64,000 nucleotides of DNA, taken from contig CM040445.1 in assembly GCA_022749755.1 (NCBI GenBank), positions 14,281,182 through 14,345,181 of the forward strand, in the 5' to 3' direction. The number at the start of each line of letters is the position of its first letter. The stretch's first letter is position 1. Under the pieces are notes generated by a model that was not told the origin of the DNA, did no database searches, and saw nothing but the letters and a program-made list of their open reading frames with translations. Origin of the DNA: Azadirachta indica (taxonomy: Eukaryota; Streptophyta; Magnoliopsida; Sapindales; Meliaceae). Both the position numbers and the translations under genes were made by a program. Shown in pieces: positions 29,001 to 39,757 of the stretch.

Positions 29001-29447
29001 TCAAACAAACCCAATTAAAGAACAAAATAATTCATTTGCCAGACAAGAAAACCCACAACCCGAAATTTCACTTTTATGTTCTTTTACTCCATTTTCTGAG
29101 CAACGTAACAGACAAATAGGACATCGGGAGAAAAAAAAAATTAAAATAACAATCCAAATAAAGACTCATCCATATGAAAAATTAAAAAAAGAAAGAAAAA
29201 AAGAAAGCGGACTTACATTTGGTAGGGTTTTGTAAAATGACAGAAACCCTCGAGCTTGCTTTGCATCTAATCACAGCGTAAAAGTTCAATAAACATGTTT
29301 TCATTTCATTTGTAACCAAAATTATAAAATTAAAAAAAAAAAAATCGTAAAAGGACAAACAAAACAGAGGAAATATAAAACTAGGGTTTCATTACCAAGT
29401 TTGAGCTCAGGAAGCTTGTTCTGCTCTTCAAAAATGTTATCATCCAT
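20004..29447 (-). CDS. MSH2: DNA mismatch repair protein MSH2, complete, 13 exons
   Basis: Exons (minus strand, 5' to 3'): 29447-29396, 29266-29217, 28879-28847, 27995-26922, 26480-25926, 25852-25742, 25617-25528, 25433-25362, 25087-24977, 23283-23157, 21822-21620, 21137-20982, 20204-20004. All join in phase, giving 944 aa (Arabidopsis MSH2, from memory, about 937). MSH2 pairs with MSH6, MSH3 or plant MSH7 in the nucleus to bind mismatches and loops. The N-terminus [17 protein letters not shown] fits the family. Exon 4 (residues 46-403) holds the mismatch-binding, connector and lever regions, and exon 5 (404-588) the lever/clamp. The ATPase has Walker [10 protein letters not shown] (667-675), Walker [13 protein letters not shown] (about 742-753) and the FATHFHEL switch (778-785). 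The C-terminus ends SWLQQFF. No inactivating change was seen. An out-of-frame ATG lies 8 bases upstream of the start, and a decayed tandem copy of the Walker-B exon lies in intron 10. Confidence 0.97.
22985..23101 (-). pseudogene. decayed tandem duplicate of the MSH2 Walker-B exon end and its splice donor
   Basis: Reading the minus strand, 23096-23040 aligns without gaps to the end of the true exon 10 (23213-23157), at about 40 of 55 identical positions. Shared blocks include TTGGGCC and GATGGATTTGGTTT at the exon-intron border. The aligned frame gives [14 protein letters not shown] against [14 protein letters not shown]. The following intron bases also resemble each other (ATGGAC...TTCTAA...CTCTC). 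The unit is offset by 117 bp. A TGA replaces the serine codon just before the aligned block, and there is no acceptor or upstream half of the exon, so it cannot serve as an alternative exon. It is a relic of a local tandem duplication. Confidence 0.7.
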
Positions 29448-29599
29448 TCGATCATACAAATTTTTTTTTTTTTTTTTCACTTTTCGGATTATTAGTAAGA
29501 GCGGCTCGCTGAGCGTAAAGGAGAGAGTGTTTGGGGTGAAAATTACATGTTCATTCGCATTTTATATATACTGGTACATAAGCCTGTGTCACTGGTGTT

Positions 29600-29608
29600 G
29601 GCGGGAAA
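29600..29608 (-). promoter_or_regulatory. E2F-type site in the MSH2 promoter
   Basis: The plus strand reads GGCGGGAAA, so the minus strand (the MSH2 sense) reads TTTCCCGCC, an exact match to the E2F consensus TTTSSCGC. It lies about 155 bases upstream of the MSH2 start codon. A second GC-rich core, GGCGCGGG, follows at about 29615-29622. MSH2 is known to be expressed in dividing cells in plants. Direct E2F control at this site is inference. Confidence 0.5.
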
Positions 29609-30889
29609 GGGACTGGCGCGGGCTTTTGTTGGGGGCGCTTGTTTTACGCGCTCCGTAAGCAAATATTTATGGGTCATCTAATGGCCCTCATAATGGTTCC
29701 CGTAATCATTGGGCCTGGTCCATATGATCATACTTTATTTACTAAATCCATTCCACAAGGTTACTGAATACACCCATTTTTAAAATACAACCAGCTTGTG
29801 TAGCTTCATTCTATTTTGCTTTCTTCGATTATTATGGTCCAAGCAAATTAGTGTGTACAAACAAGGGAAAAGAGAATTATAGTTTTGTCTTCTACGACCC
29901 ACATATGAGACATAGCATATAATATACAACATGTATTTTATTTTCAACATGACATCTAATTAGTTAAATTAATTTTTAGTATCAATAGAGTATGGGGTAC
30001 ATATAAAACAGATGCTAAAGAGTAAATTGCATCTAAAAGGGTTAATGAGTTATTGAAATTTTGTTTATATCATCTCGAAATTGAAATAAAATTCACTAGA
30101 TTTAAGTAAAACGACAACAATAGGAAAAAAGAAAGTAGTATTTACTTTTTCGGCAAATGCTTGACTATTTGGACCATTACATTTGAAAGAAATGTTAAGA
30201 CAAGAAATGGACTCGATTCATTGATTTATATTACACAATTGTAAAAAGTGTAATAATACCTAACAGGATTAAATACCACAAACTATATAACTCATATTAT
30301 CCACAAATCTTATTAAATATCTTAATGATTTTATATTAATTTGTATGTAATTATTTCTTAATTATGTTTTTATTATTTAAATAAAACATATGCCTTAGAA
30401 AGGATCATTGCATGATAATCATCCACTATACATTAAATAGCATGTGGACTAGATGTTGATCATATATATCATTATTCATTGTTTAGATGGTAACATACAA
30501 CTTCGAATATATAATATTAAGGATGACAGAGGTGCATTTTAGAATGGTAAAATAGTAGTATTTTATTCTCATGATAATGAAAAAAATAGATTTTTATGAT
30601 GTATTATTTAATGCCAAGAAGTTCTCATATTTGTCACAATATTGAGTTGTATTTATTAGTTAAATGTACATGATTTAGTTAGTGTTTGTTTTTTTATCTA
30701 AACTCTAAACATAAGTAAAATCTAAATTTGAATGATATGCTTGTTTTTATTTTTAAAATATTTTAAAATAAATAGTACGTTTTTTGTTTTAACAAAATAA
30801 AAAGTTTAAAAATTAATATTTTGATTTATATATCCTCTTAAATAATATAATCATATTTATAATAATTTTGATTATATTAACATGATAAT

Positions 30890-31290
30890 ATATGAGAAAT
30901 TAATAAATTATATTAGTATATACATTATTTATTTGTTTGATATATGATTTTTTTTAAAAAAAATTTCTAATCGATGATATAAAGATTAATAAAAATTAAA
31001 TAAAAATAATTAGATATATTGGATTATAACTATAATTATATAAATATATAAATTTATTATAATAATTAAAGTATAAAATAAGTAGAATTGAGAAAACAAA
31101 TAGAATATTTAAACCTTTATTTATTAAATTATTATTAAATATTAAATTATTCAAGCCTTTAATTATTTATATTTACATTAAAATTTTTAACTTAACTATA
31201 TTAAAATATTTTTAACTTATTTTTAAAAATAAGTTAAAAATAAATAATTTTTAAATATTTAAATAATTATATTCAAATTTTGATCAAGAA
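30890..31290. repeat. dispersed AT-rich repeat, copy A
   Basis: This segment is colinear with 32870-33330. Shared stretches include 'ttattagtat' followed by 'ttatttgtttgatatatgattt', the run 'tataaagattaataaaaatt', and an end block 'atatttaaataattat' followed by a CAAA core. Order and spacing are kept with small gaps, so it is a true duplicate and not only shared A/T bias. The family is unknown; the copy has no coding capacity. Confidence 0.6.
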
Positions 31291-32869
31291 AATAAATAAT
31301 CTTTCAGTGTTGATCTTAAATAAAAAATAAAAAATTAAAAAAAAAAAAAAAGAAGGAAGAAAGAAGAAGAAGATATCAAGAGTATCATCTTTCGCCCATT
31401 AACTAATATTGCTCGAACATAATTATACAACTGAAATGCTTTGCTATTGGCGATTCGAGATTTTTCAATCTAGAGAATGGTGAAAAAGGCACATCGAAGG
31501 AAAGGAGTGGTGAGACATATCAAAGATAAAGATGAGTTGAATGAAGATAATGACAACATTGATGATGATGCACAAGAAGATAACAAGTAAAAATGTACTA
31601 ACTCCTCAACATTATATTGTCTCAAGATATTTTTTAGAAACAGTACTTGATTGAAATGATTTGGTGTAAAAATATAATTAATTACCCCTAGAAGTAAATC
31701 ACGAGAAAATAAAAAAATAATCATTTTTTTTTTCTTGTTAAGTTCATTACTAAGACGGGAGTTCTTCTAAAAATAAGTCGTTAAGGTTATTAGTAAGAAG
31801 AAACTTAAATAAATTTATCATATATTTTTTTCTACCAATTTTTAAATAACACATGTTATATTTCTTTTATAATAAACTATTTCTTTACGAAAATATATTT
31901 ACCCGAAATGTAAAACATAAAACAACTTTTATATTTCTTCACTTTCATTCTTGAAAATTCTATTATGCATTTTTAAAGCTTCGGCTCGTCACTACTAGTA
32001 AGGCCTCTATCTCCATATGGGTAATTTGATTAAAATTAAAGATCCCTACAAATCCTTCATTATTGATTGTAATCTCTTCTCACTAACTTTTTTTTTTTTT
32101 TGTGTTTTTTTTAAAAAAAGAAGAAGTTTGTGGTAATTTAATTAAATTGAAGGAAGTTAGCGAAGGTACGAACCTGCTAATGAAGAGAGTGACAGCTGCT
32201 ATCATACATGTCTTTGGTCAAACTAACAAACATAGCAGTTTGTGTTTCGTGTCTCTGTTCAGTGTACATTTGCTTTCCTCACATGCATGAGTCTTACTTT
32301 GAAGTACTCAATCAATAAATTTCTTTGTCATAATTAACCTTTCCACCTGTTTCATTCAGTTCATGCCATTATAATCCATTCTATATATATATATATATAT
32401 ATATAAGGCAGATAGAGATGAATCAGACACCACGAATTTTTACGCACGTTTATAAATTATTACATATAATATATATTTATAAAGGAGTAGATAAGTATTA
32501 TCTTTATTTTATATAAAATTTTATATCAATTATATTATATATCATTAAATATATATACATTTAATAATTAAAATTACACCTAATTATATAATTAATAAAT
32601 AATTAATACATATTTTAGATGTAATCACAACCGTTAGATGTGATAATATTTAACGATTTATAATTAATATAAAATTTTGTGTTAAAAAAAAAGACTGTTA
32701 ATCCTATCCTATATATATATACTTTTTAATTATTAAAATTGAGATAATCTTTATTTTTTATTCAAATTTTTAATATAAATGAAATATGAATTTAACTGAA
32801 ATTTAAATTTAAATAATATTTTTATTTATTATTTTAAAATATTTAAAAATAAGTATTAACACAATAATA

Positions 32870-33330
32870 AATAAAAAATTAATAAATTATATTAGTATGT
32901 ATATTATTTATTTGTTTGATATATGATTTTCTTTTAAAAAATAATTTTTTTAATTAATGATATAAAGATTAATAAAAATTAAATAAAAATAATAAGTCAT
33001 ATTATAATATAATTATAATTATATAAATATACAAATTTATTATAATAATTAAAATATAAAATAAGTAAGGTTGAGAAGACAAGTAAAATAGATCACATTA
33101 AAGAAAGAATACGTAAAAAATAGTTAAATAAAATTTTAATTTTATTAGTAAATAAATTAATACAATAGAGATATTTAAAAAAAAAATTATTTAAACATTT
33201 ACTCTTTCAAATTTAAGTAAAAAATTTTAACTTAATTATCTTATAATATTTTTAATAAATATTTCGATATAAATTAAAAAATAAACGATTATTAGATATT
33301 TAAATAATTATACTCAAACTTCAGCCAGAC
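32870..33330. repeat. dispersed AT-rich repeat, copy B
   Basis: This is the same-orientation partner of the copy at 30890-31290, about 2 kb away. It is slightly longer because of extra sequence in its second half. Its right end runs into 'caaacttcagcc' followed by 'agacaaacaaataaacc', which may be nearer to the true terminus of the element. No terminal repeats or target duplications were resolved. Confidence 0.6.
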
Positions 33331-35070
33331 AAACAAATAAACCTAAATCTAATAGTATATATTTTTAAGGGTTGAAATTAAATATAATATATGTATTAAT
33401 TATACATAAACTATATGCATCACATTCAATTTCAATATATATATAAAATATGGGACTCTCAATCTATTCCCATATTTAATATATTCTTACATGCACATGC
33501 ACACACATACACACATATATATATATAAGTTTTTACCTAATATATTTCACATTTCATGTTAAAAAATAAATAAACATGACAATATATTAATATATTGTAG
33601 CCAAGTAAAGAAAAAAACAATTTTCGAAAAATTTACTAATTAAAATAATTATTGTTCACAGTAGAAACTTTGAATTTGTTGCAACAAGATAATGTTATTA
33701 ATGAAATTATATATATGGATCTGGATCTGTCGTACGTTAACCTCAGCTACTTGTTCATTTTTTTTCAATGATCATCATCATTTGTCTTTCAATTGTCTAT
33801 TCTTCTCTGTTGAGCGACAGCGGAGATTGAAGAAGCTATTAATTATGGAAGAAGATACATATATATATGTACCTTCTAAGAGTCTTGATCAAATTAATTT
33901 AATGCCTTCAACATTACTTTTAGGTTTTGTTCACTTCTGATTAGCATGATTTGAATTTCAATAATATCTCATCTCACTCTCCGATCAACTTCTTTGGGTT
34001 AAGAAGTGAAAAGATATAACTTTTAATCAACGACTATATATATATATATATTATTCAATGTATTTAAAGTAAATCGTAATTAGTATGAATTTTTACTGTT
34101 GTAAGCATAAATACGTAAATGAGGGATTTCAAAATACCTACTTAAATTTAATTTTTTAAATATTTTGATGCGACTTAATATTTAATATAGAAGAAGAAAC
34201 CGTTTAATATAAGTTAAAATTTTAAAGTATATGATATTAGTCTAGTAACCTAACTCATAATATAATTTAACAATTTATATATGTAGTAAATATTAACTAT
34301 CAAATAAAGTTGAGAATTTATTAAGTAAACAAAAGAATAATTTTTTTTTCTTTTTACATAATTTTAACATTTATAAAATACTAAAATTTTTATATTTTAT
34401 TAATATTAAAATTTAAAATGAGTTTAAAGTGTCAAACGTGTTCTCAATCACTTGAATTATTTTTATAAATCATAATTTTGATAGATTTCATTAACTATTT
34501 TATAAACTTAAATCAACAATAATTTAAGACTTTGAGAGAATTATTGAAATATATATATATATATATATAGAAGCGTGTATATATATACGATTGATTCAAT
34601 AAATTCAAGACATTAATAATTTAGTTTTAGATGTATGTACCAATCAATTCACTAATTACCCTAGACTCAAATCCTAGCTGATTGTTCATAATTTGTTCTG
34701 TTGCCAGCATGAGAAATACAATTGTAATGTATTTTTTTGATTGACTTATTACCGGTGAACTGTATATGCATAGGATTAATGAAATCATTTTGATTGACTT
34801 ATTATTTCTCCAAAATTGCTGCTATTTGTAACTTTTTAAGTACAATACAATTCTAATGTACTTTTTCTAATACTATTATTTGAAAAAGATGTTAAATGCT
34901 GCCGTGCCCATTATTATTATTATTATTATTATTTTAATCAAAGGAAAGGTCTGGATAAATAAGACAGCTATAACTCATTATTTGTAAGTTTATTTAATAA
35001 TATTTTATTATGTATAATTATAATAATAAAAAAATTAAAATACGTATCACAATTTTATTAAATAATTCAC

Positions 35071-35073
<3 letters not shown>

Positions 35074-35125
<52 letters not shown>
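35074..35125. repeat. compound (AT)n-(GA)n microsatellite
   Basis: An uninterrupted AT run of about 29 bases passes directly into a GA run of about 23 bases. It is likely to vary in length between individuals. No function is indicated. Confidence 0.9.
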
Positions 35126-37649
35126 GACTAAGAAAATTATTATAAAATTAAATAAAAATTAAAAAAGTAATTACAGTGCTTTAAATTGAAAGATAAAATG
35201 TAAGGCTTGAATGGAAATTTGACCAATCTAAGCTCATTAATGTTAGTATATCATAAATTCCAATTCCATAAGCATTAGCTCATTAAAAGTTACTTATATA
35301 TTATAATACATTTAAAATTTATTATTTATATAAAATAAAATTTATATATGAGTTTTAATTAAGACAATGTTGATCTATGGCCAATTTTCTTTATCCCAAA
35401 TATCATATTATAATGAAAATGTTATAATAACTTAATCAAAACAAAGCTCTAATGAAATCTCTCGTAATAATGCAAAAAATTTGAAATTCAAGTTTCATTC
35501 ACACTAAAATTATACCGTACGTAAATATATTCTAATTTTTTGGTTTACATAAATTTATTTATTACAATAATTGCAAGCTGGTTGAGACCTTTCACATATG
35601 ACTAATAATCACAGGAATCAGAATCATATAAATAAACCCACGACAAAAAGTTAATTCAATAATAAAGAATAATCGTCGAATCTTATCCAAGGGGGGTCAC
35701 GATTCTGCTCATCAGTTTTCATATTAAACTAAACTTTAAGTACCATCACATTGTAATATTTATATATGTAACTGTTGAGGCAGAAATAATATTTGAGTTG
35801 CAAACAACTTGCACTTGGATTATCTGGAGAACTTTTCTTACAAGACACATTAAAAGACAGCCATTGTCTATTTGATATTTGTTAGAAAAATTTATGTAGG
35901 TTTCTTTGATGATATAGTTTATCTTTTAACGTTAAGGGTTTTCAGTTTGAAATTGAAAAGAAATATATAGAAAATGATTGATAAGGTTCCAATTTCTTTT
36001 TTTTTTTTTAATACATCTGTGATATGAATTTTTTGGAATATTTTTAATTTTTTAATAAGGGTGTTCATTGAATAAATTAATAGTAATATTAATTACTTAC
36101 TCAGTCCAATTCAACGTAATTAGGGAGTGATGAAATTCAATTTGATGTTGTTCAATTGAAAAAAAATATATAACAAATTCAATCCCAGCCAATTCAAATC
36201 ACAAGAAAAAATAATTTTGATCTTTGATTCGATTCAAATTAACTAATTAAAAGATAATACAAATAATATAAATTTTACTTAAAGCAAATTATCAGTTTAC
36301 AATAAAATGCTAATAAAATATTTCAGATGTGGTTAACTAGACAATTGTTTGCATCTGAGGATTTGTCTTAGTCAATGGTATCAGATGCCCACTGTCACAA
36401 AAGAACAAAGGAGCCAAGCAATTGATGGTTACTATGCAGATTTACTTTTCCATTATTATTTCTCAGTAGGATAAAAATTTGGTACCAAATCATGATCATT
36501 ATTTGCCTTATCATTTGTACAATCACCATTATTTCCTTTCTAGCTAATTTCCGAGAAAAGATTTTTCAATGAATAAAATATATTTGATCTATAGATACTA
36601 TACTAAATATATTCATTCTTAAGTACATATAAGAATCAATTATTTTCTTATTAAGTTTGAATCAGGATCAAAAGATTAAAATTGAAAGTAATCATTTTAA
36701 TTTGTGTTTTGATATAGAATTGGCTGCTGTAGAGTCATATGTGTATGTTAAGCTAACAAGAATATATATACTGTTAAAAGAAATGAGGAAAGGGAAAATA
36801 TTCTTTTTTACTCGACAAGATTGACAACATTATATATGTTTAATATCATGGCTTTAAAAGTAGGTGGCTTTGCAGAGAGCTTCTTCAATGAAGGCATAAC
36901 TTCAATTTTCATACTTTTAAAAGAGACACATATTCTTAGTCATTGTTGCAAAGTTTAAACCATGGGCCCTTCTATAATTGCATCGACAGAAAATGGCTAT
37001 AATTAATGTCACAGCAAAGAAAAAATTAACTTTATGGGCAATCTAATCAATCGATCAAAGAAAAGAATGGTGTTAAAGTGGCAACAGTCTTGCTACATGG
37101 TTTATTTTTACTCATCTGATCAATATGGACCTAGTTGACAATTTAGGTTGTATCAAAACCACATCAATAATAGAAAAAAACATAAAGAAAAGCATCAACT
37201 TTGAAGATGAACCAAATTGGAATTGTTGGGTGCATGTTATCTAGTTTATGCACAAGCACAACCTATGATAAATTAAATGGATCTTGTCACAACAAGCGTG
37301 AAGTTGGACAAACTTTTCTTGCTTGGCTCAGCTTATAATTAGTTTATTTGACATTGTCCAACAACTGTTTCCAATCACCATCTTCTTTTTTGGCCATTGT
37401 TTTCTTCTTAATTCAACTGAAAATCTGAGTGCAACCCTAAGCTATAGGACAACAAAATCAAATTTGGTGGGAAATCATAACCCCATCAGATTTTTTTTCT
37501 TTCCAATAGCATGCATAAGATAAAAAGTAAGATGAAGACTTTCTTGATCTACATCACAAATTATTCAGTAAAAATTGAAACATATATATCTACAAAAGTG
37601 ATTACCAGTAAAACAAGAAATATTGAATATAGTGGAATAAGAATCCAAT

Positions 37650-37666
37650 GGGTGGGGTGGGGTGGG
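37650..37666 (+). other. compact G-quadruplex motif upstream of the TCP gene
   Basis: The sequence is GGGTGGGGTGGGGTGGG: four G-runs of at least three separated by single T residues. This is the most stable class of predicted intramolecular quadruplex. It lies about 2 kb upstream of the TCP start in otherwise A/T-rich DNA. Whether it forms or regulates anything is unknown. Confidence 0.75.
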
Positions 37667-39143
37667 TATATTTAATACTGCAATATTAACAGAAATAGCA
37701 GCTGTGCTGGGTGAAATTATTGTCCTCCAAGTCATCTCACTTGATGCTTTTTATGGAAGTTGGTTCATCCCCTAAAGGACTCGATCCAAATGAATCTGAG
37801 GGAAAGGAAAGGTGAACAGTACCGGAAAGGAACAGTGGAATCATGAATGCATATGCTTTGAATGATTTGATTTCAGCCACAAATGGTGTTTTGGCAGAGA
37901 TAAAGGACGCAAACTCGGCGAGGAAATAAAGGCACTTAAGCTCATAAGCAAAGACTTTTTAGGGTTTTTTTTTTTTCCCATTTTTTTCTGGTTATGCTCT
38001 TCATTATCAACCCACTTCAAAATTATGGTGCAAACTCACCATCCTATTGTGTCATAGTTATCTCTTAGTTGAAAGCAACCCAAGAACAAACCAGCTTTCT
38101 ATTTCATGTGGTCCTCCTATCTAGCTAATAATAAAGACAGTCTAAAGAGGACAGAGAGTCATCAGCTAGCTAGAAAGAGAAAGAGTGAGAGAAGGAAATG
38201 ATTTTAGATAGTGGAAAGGACGGCATGTATAAATGGAAATGGACATCAAAAAGACTGCAGACATAGTAATTATAATTAGGCAAACAAGTTAAGACTATCA
38301 AATTCAATAATGGATAAGACTATTACCATTATTCCAAATAAACTGAGTTGGGTATTTTGGAGTTGCTCTTCTAGTTGTTGATAGCAATGGTTTACAAAAC
38401 ATAAGCAACACTTTCTTGACTATGTTAAGTTCTGTGGAAGAAAAGAGAGAGAGAGAGTTGATGAGCTTCACTTCACAGCAACAGCAAAAAGCTAAACCCA
38501 TAAGCACGCGGGGGAGGAACCCAACAACATTCTCATCTCAGCTAGATTTGATAGAGAGATGAAGTTCTCTCTTTTTGGTGAAAGCGACATTCTTATAAGC
38601 TAAGCCAAAGTAACTCACTCAGTCAAAGGAGAGCATTACCCCAATTAAGCTAGGCCCTTCACATTATATGATGCTTTGCTAGCTAGTTTCAATGAAATTA
38701 TATAATTTTATTGCATACTTTTTCTCTTTAGGGTTCGAGACATAATGCCACGTGTAAGTGTGAAATATCCATTATATGTAAGATGGATGTATCTTCCCAT
38801 TACATTTCATGTGACAAAAACAGCTCTAACCCACTCCTCTTCTCTCTTTTGTTTCTCTTTGAAAATTGAAAATGGATTCCATGCAAACTTAAAATTCTTT
38901 TATTGATTGAGATTTTCTTTGTCAATCTCTTACCTGCTACCACGTGAAGTTGCACAATACTAAATATTTCCTATCCACTCACTTCCCACAATATCGCTGT
39001 TTAGCTTTTTCTCTTTCGCTTTCATGGTCCTAGCACATAAGAGAGCCAACTTTTTTATCTTGAAGAAAAGATTAAGAAAAAGATGGCTCTTTGTCTCCAG
39101 TAAATTCCACCCCTTTTCCTTCTTTAATTAGCTCCTCAACATC

Positions 39144-39667
39144 TTTATAACTCCACATCGCCATACCAGTATTTCTCACAAACACACAACACAGATTCAC
39201 AACCCCCATTAGCATACGGCAGTGCTTCTCCCAGTGCTGTCTTTCTCATTTGCTCTATTCTTTGCTTGAAGAGGTAAATGAACTCTTTTATCTTTTTTTC
39301 TCTGTAACAGCACACAAACATATATACATAAACACACTAGCACATACTTATGTATACAGAAATACATAAGCAAACAGTGTATTAGTTTGTCCTTCTCAAG
39401 CTATTAGGTAGCTCTGAGTCAATAAAGAAATGAACAGTTCAATTCATGATATTAGATTGACCTGTCTTTCTCACAAACAATGGCTTCTTCTTTGTGTTTC
39501 AGAAAATCGATGAACTGAAAAAGATGGGGTTGATGGATCCATTTACTTCACAGGAAGCGCCTTGAATTGCTGCATGCATGTTTCATTCTGAAGCTTTAAT
39601 TTAGCGCCAGCTGCACCTAGCTCACGTGGTTAAATAGGGTTGTCCGGTGCAATTCCAAAGCTGAAAA
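39144..39667 (+). promoter_or_regulatory. likely core promoter and leader of the TCP gene, with a probable leader intron
   Basis: A TATA-like 'ctttataac' lies near 39142. A consensus donor GAG|GTAAATG at 39273/39274 and a pyrimidine-rich acceptor ending CAG at 39502 suggest a 229-base intron in the untranslated leader. After it, a 13-codon upstream frame (MGLMDPFTSQEAP) starts at 39522. A CACGTGG G-box-like motif lies near 39624. Upstream frames of this kind can lower translation of regulatory genes. The intron and start site are predictions. Confidence 0.4.
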
Positions 39668-39757
39668 ATGTTTCCCTCGAACAACTATGGTTTAAGTAAT
39701 GACCTACTCTCTTATAATAACGACCAGTCAATTTTTCATAGGCCATTTTATAAATGA
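39668..39757 (+). other. displaced N-terminal segment of the TCP protein, now an overlapping upstream frame
   Basis: The ATG at 39668 opens a 29-codon frame ([14 protein letters not shown], ending HRPFYK) that stops at TGA 39755-39757. MFPSNN-like starts are typical of BRANCHED1-class proteins, while the main frame is one base out of step. The frames meet at the run TTTT (39746-39749). With three T residues the reading would pass from PF directly into INDIS, which resembles the INDI segment I recall near the start of Arabidopsis BRC1. As the sequence stands, this frame overlaps the main ATG at 39699 and would act as an upstream ORF. Confidence 0.65.

Larger units (their letters stand above)
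29609..39143. other. AT-rich intergenic region between MSH2 and the TCP gene
   Basis: Nearly 10 kb with no supported protein gene. It holds two copies of a 0.4-kb A/T-rich repeat (listed), AT and GA microsatellites (for example 35074-35125), and a compact G-quadruplex motif at 37650-37666. The last 2 kb are less A/T-rich and are probably promoter DNA of the TCP gene. A 37-codon frame at 31477-31590 (starting MVKKAHRRKG, with an acidic tail) is the only stretch with somewhat protein-like composition. It is too short to call. Confidence 0.5.
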
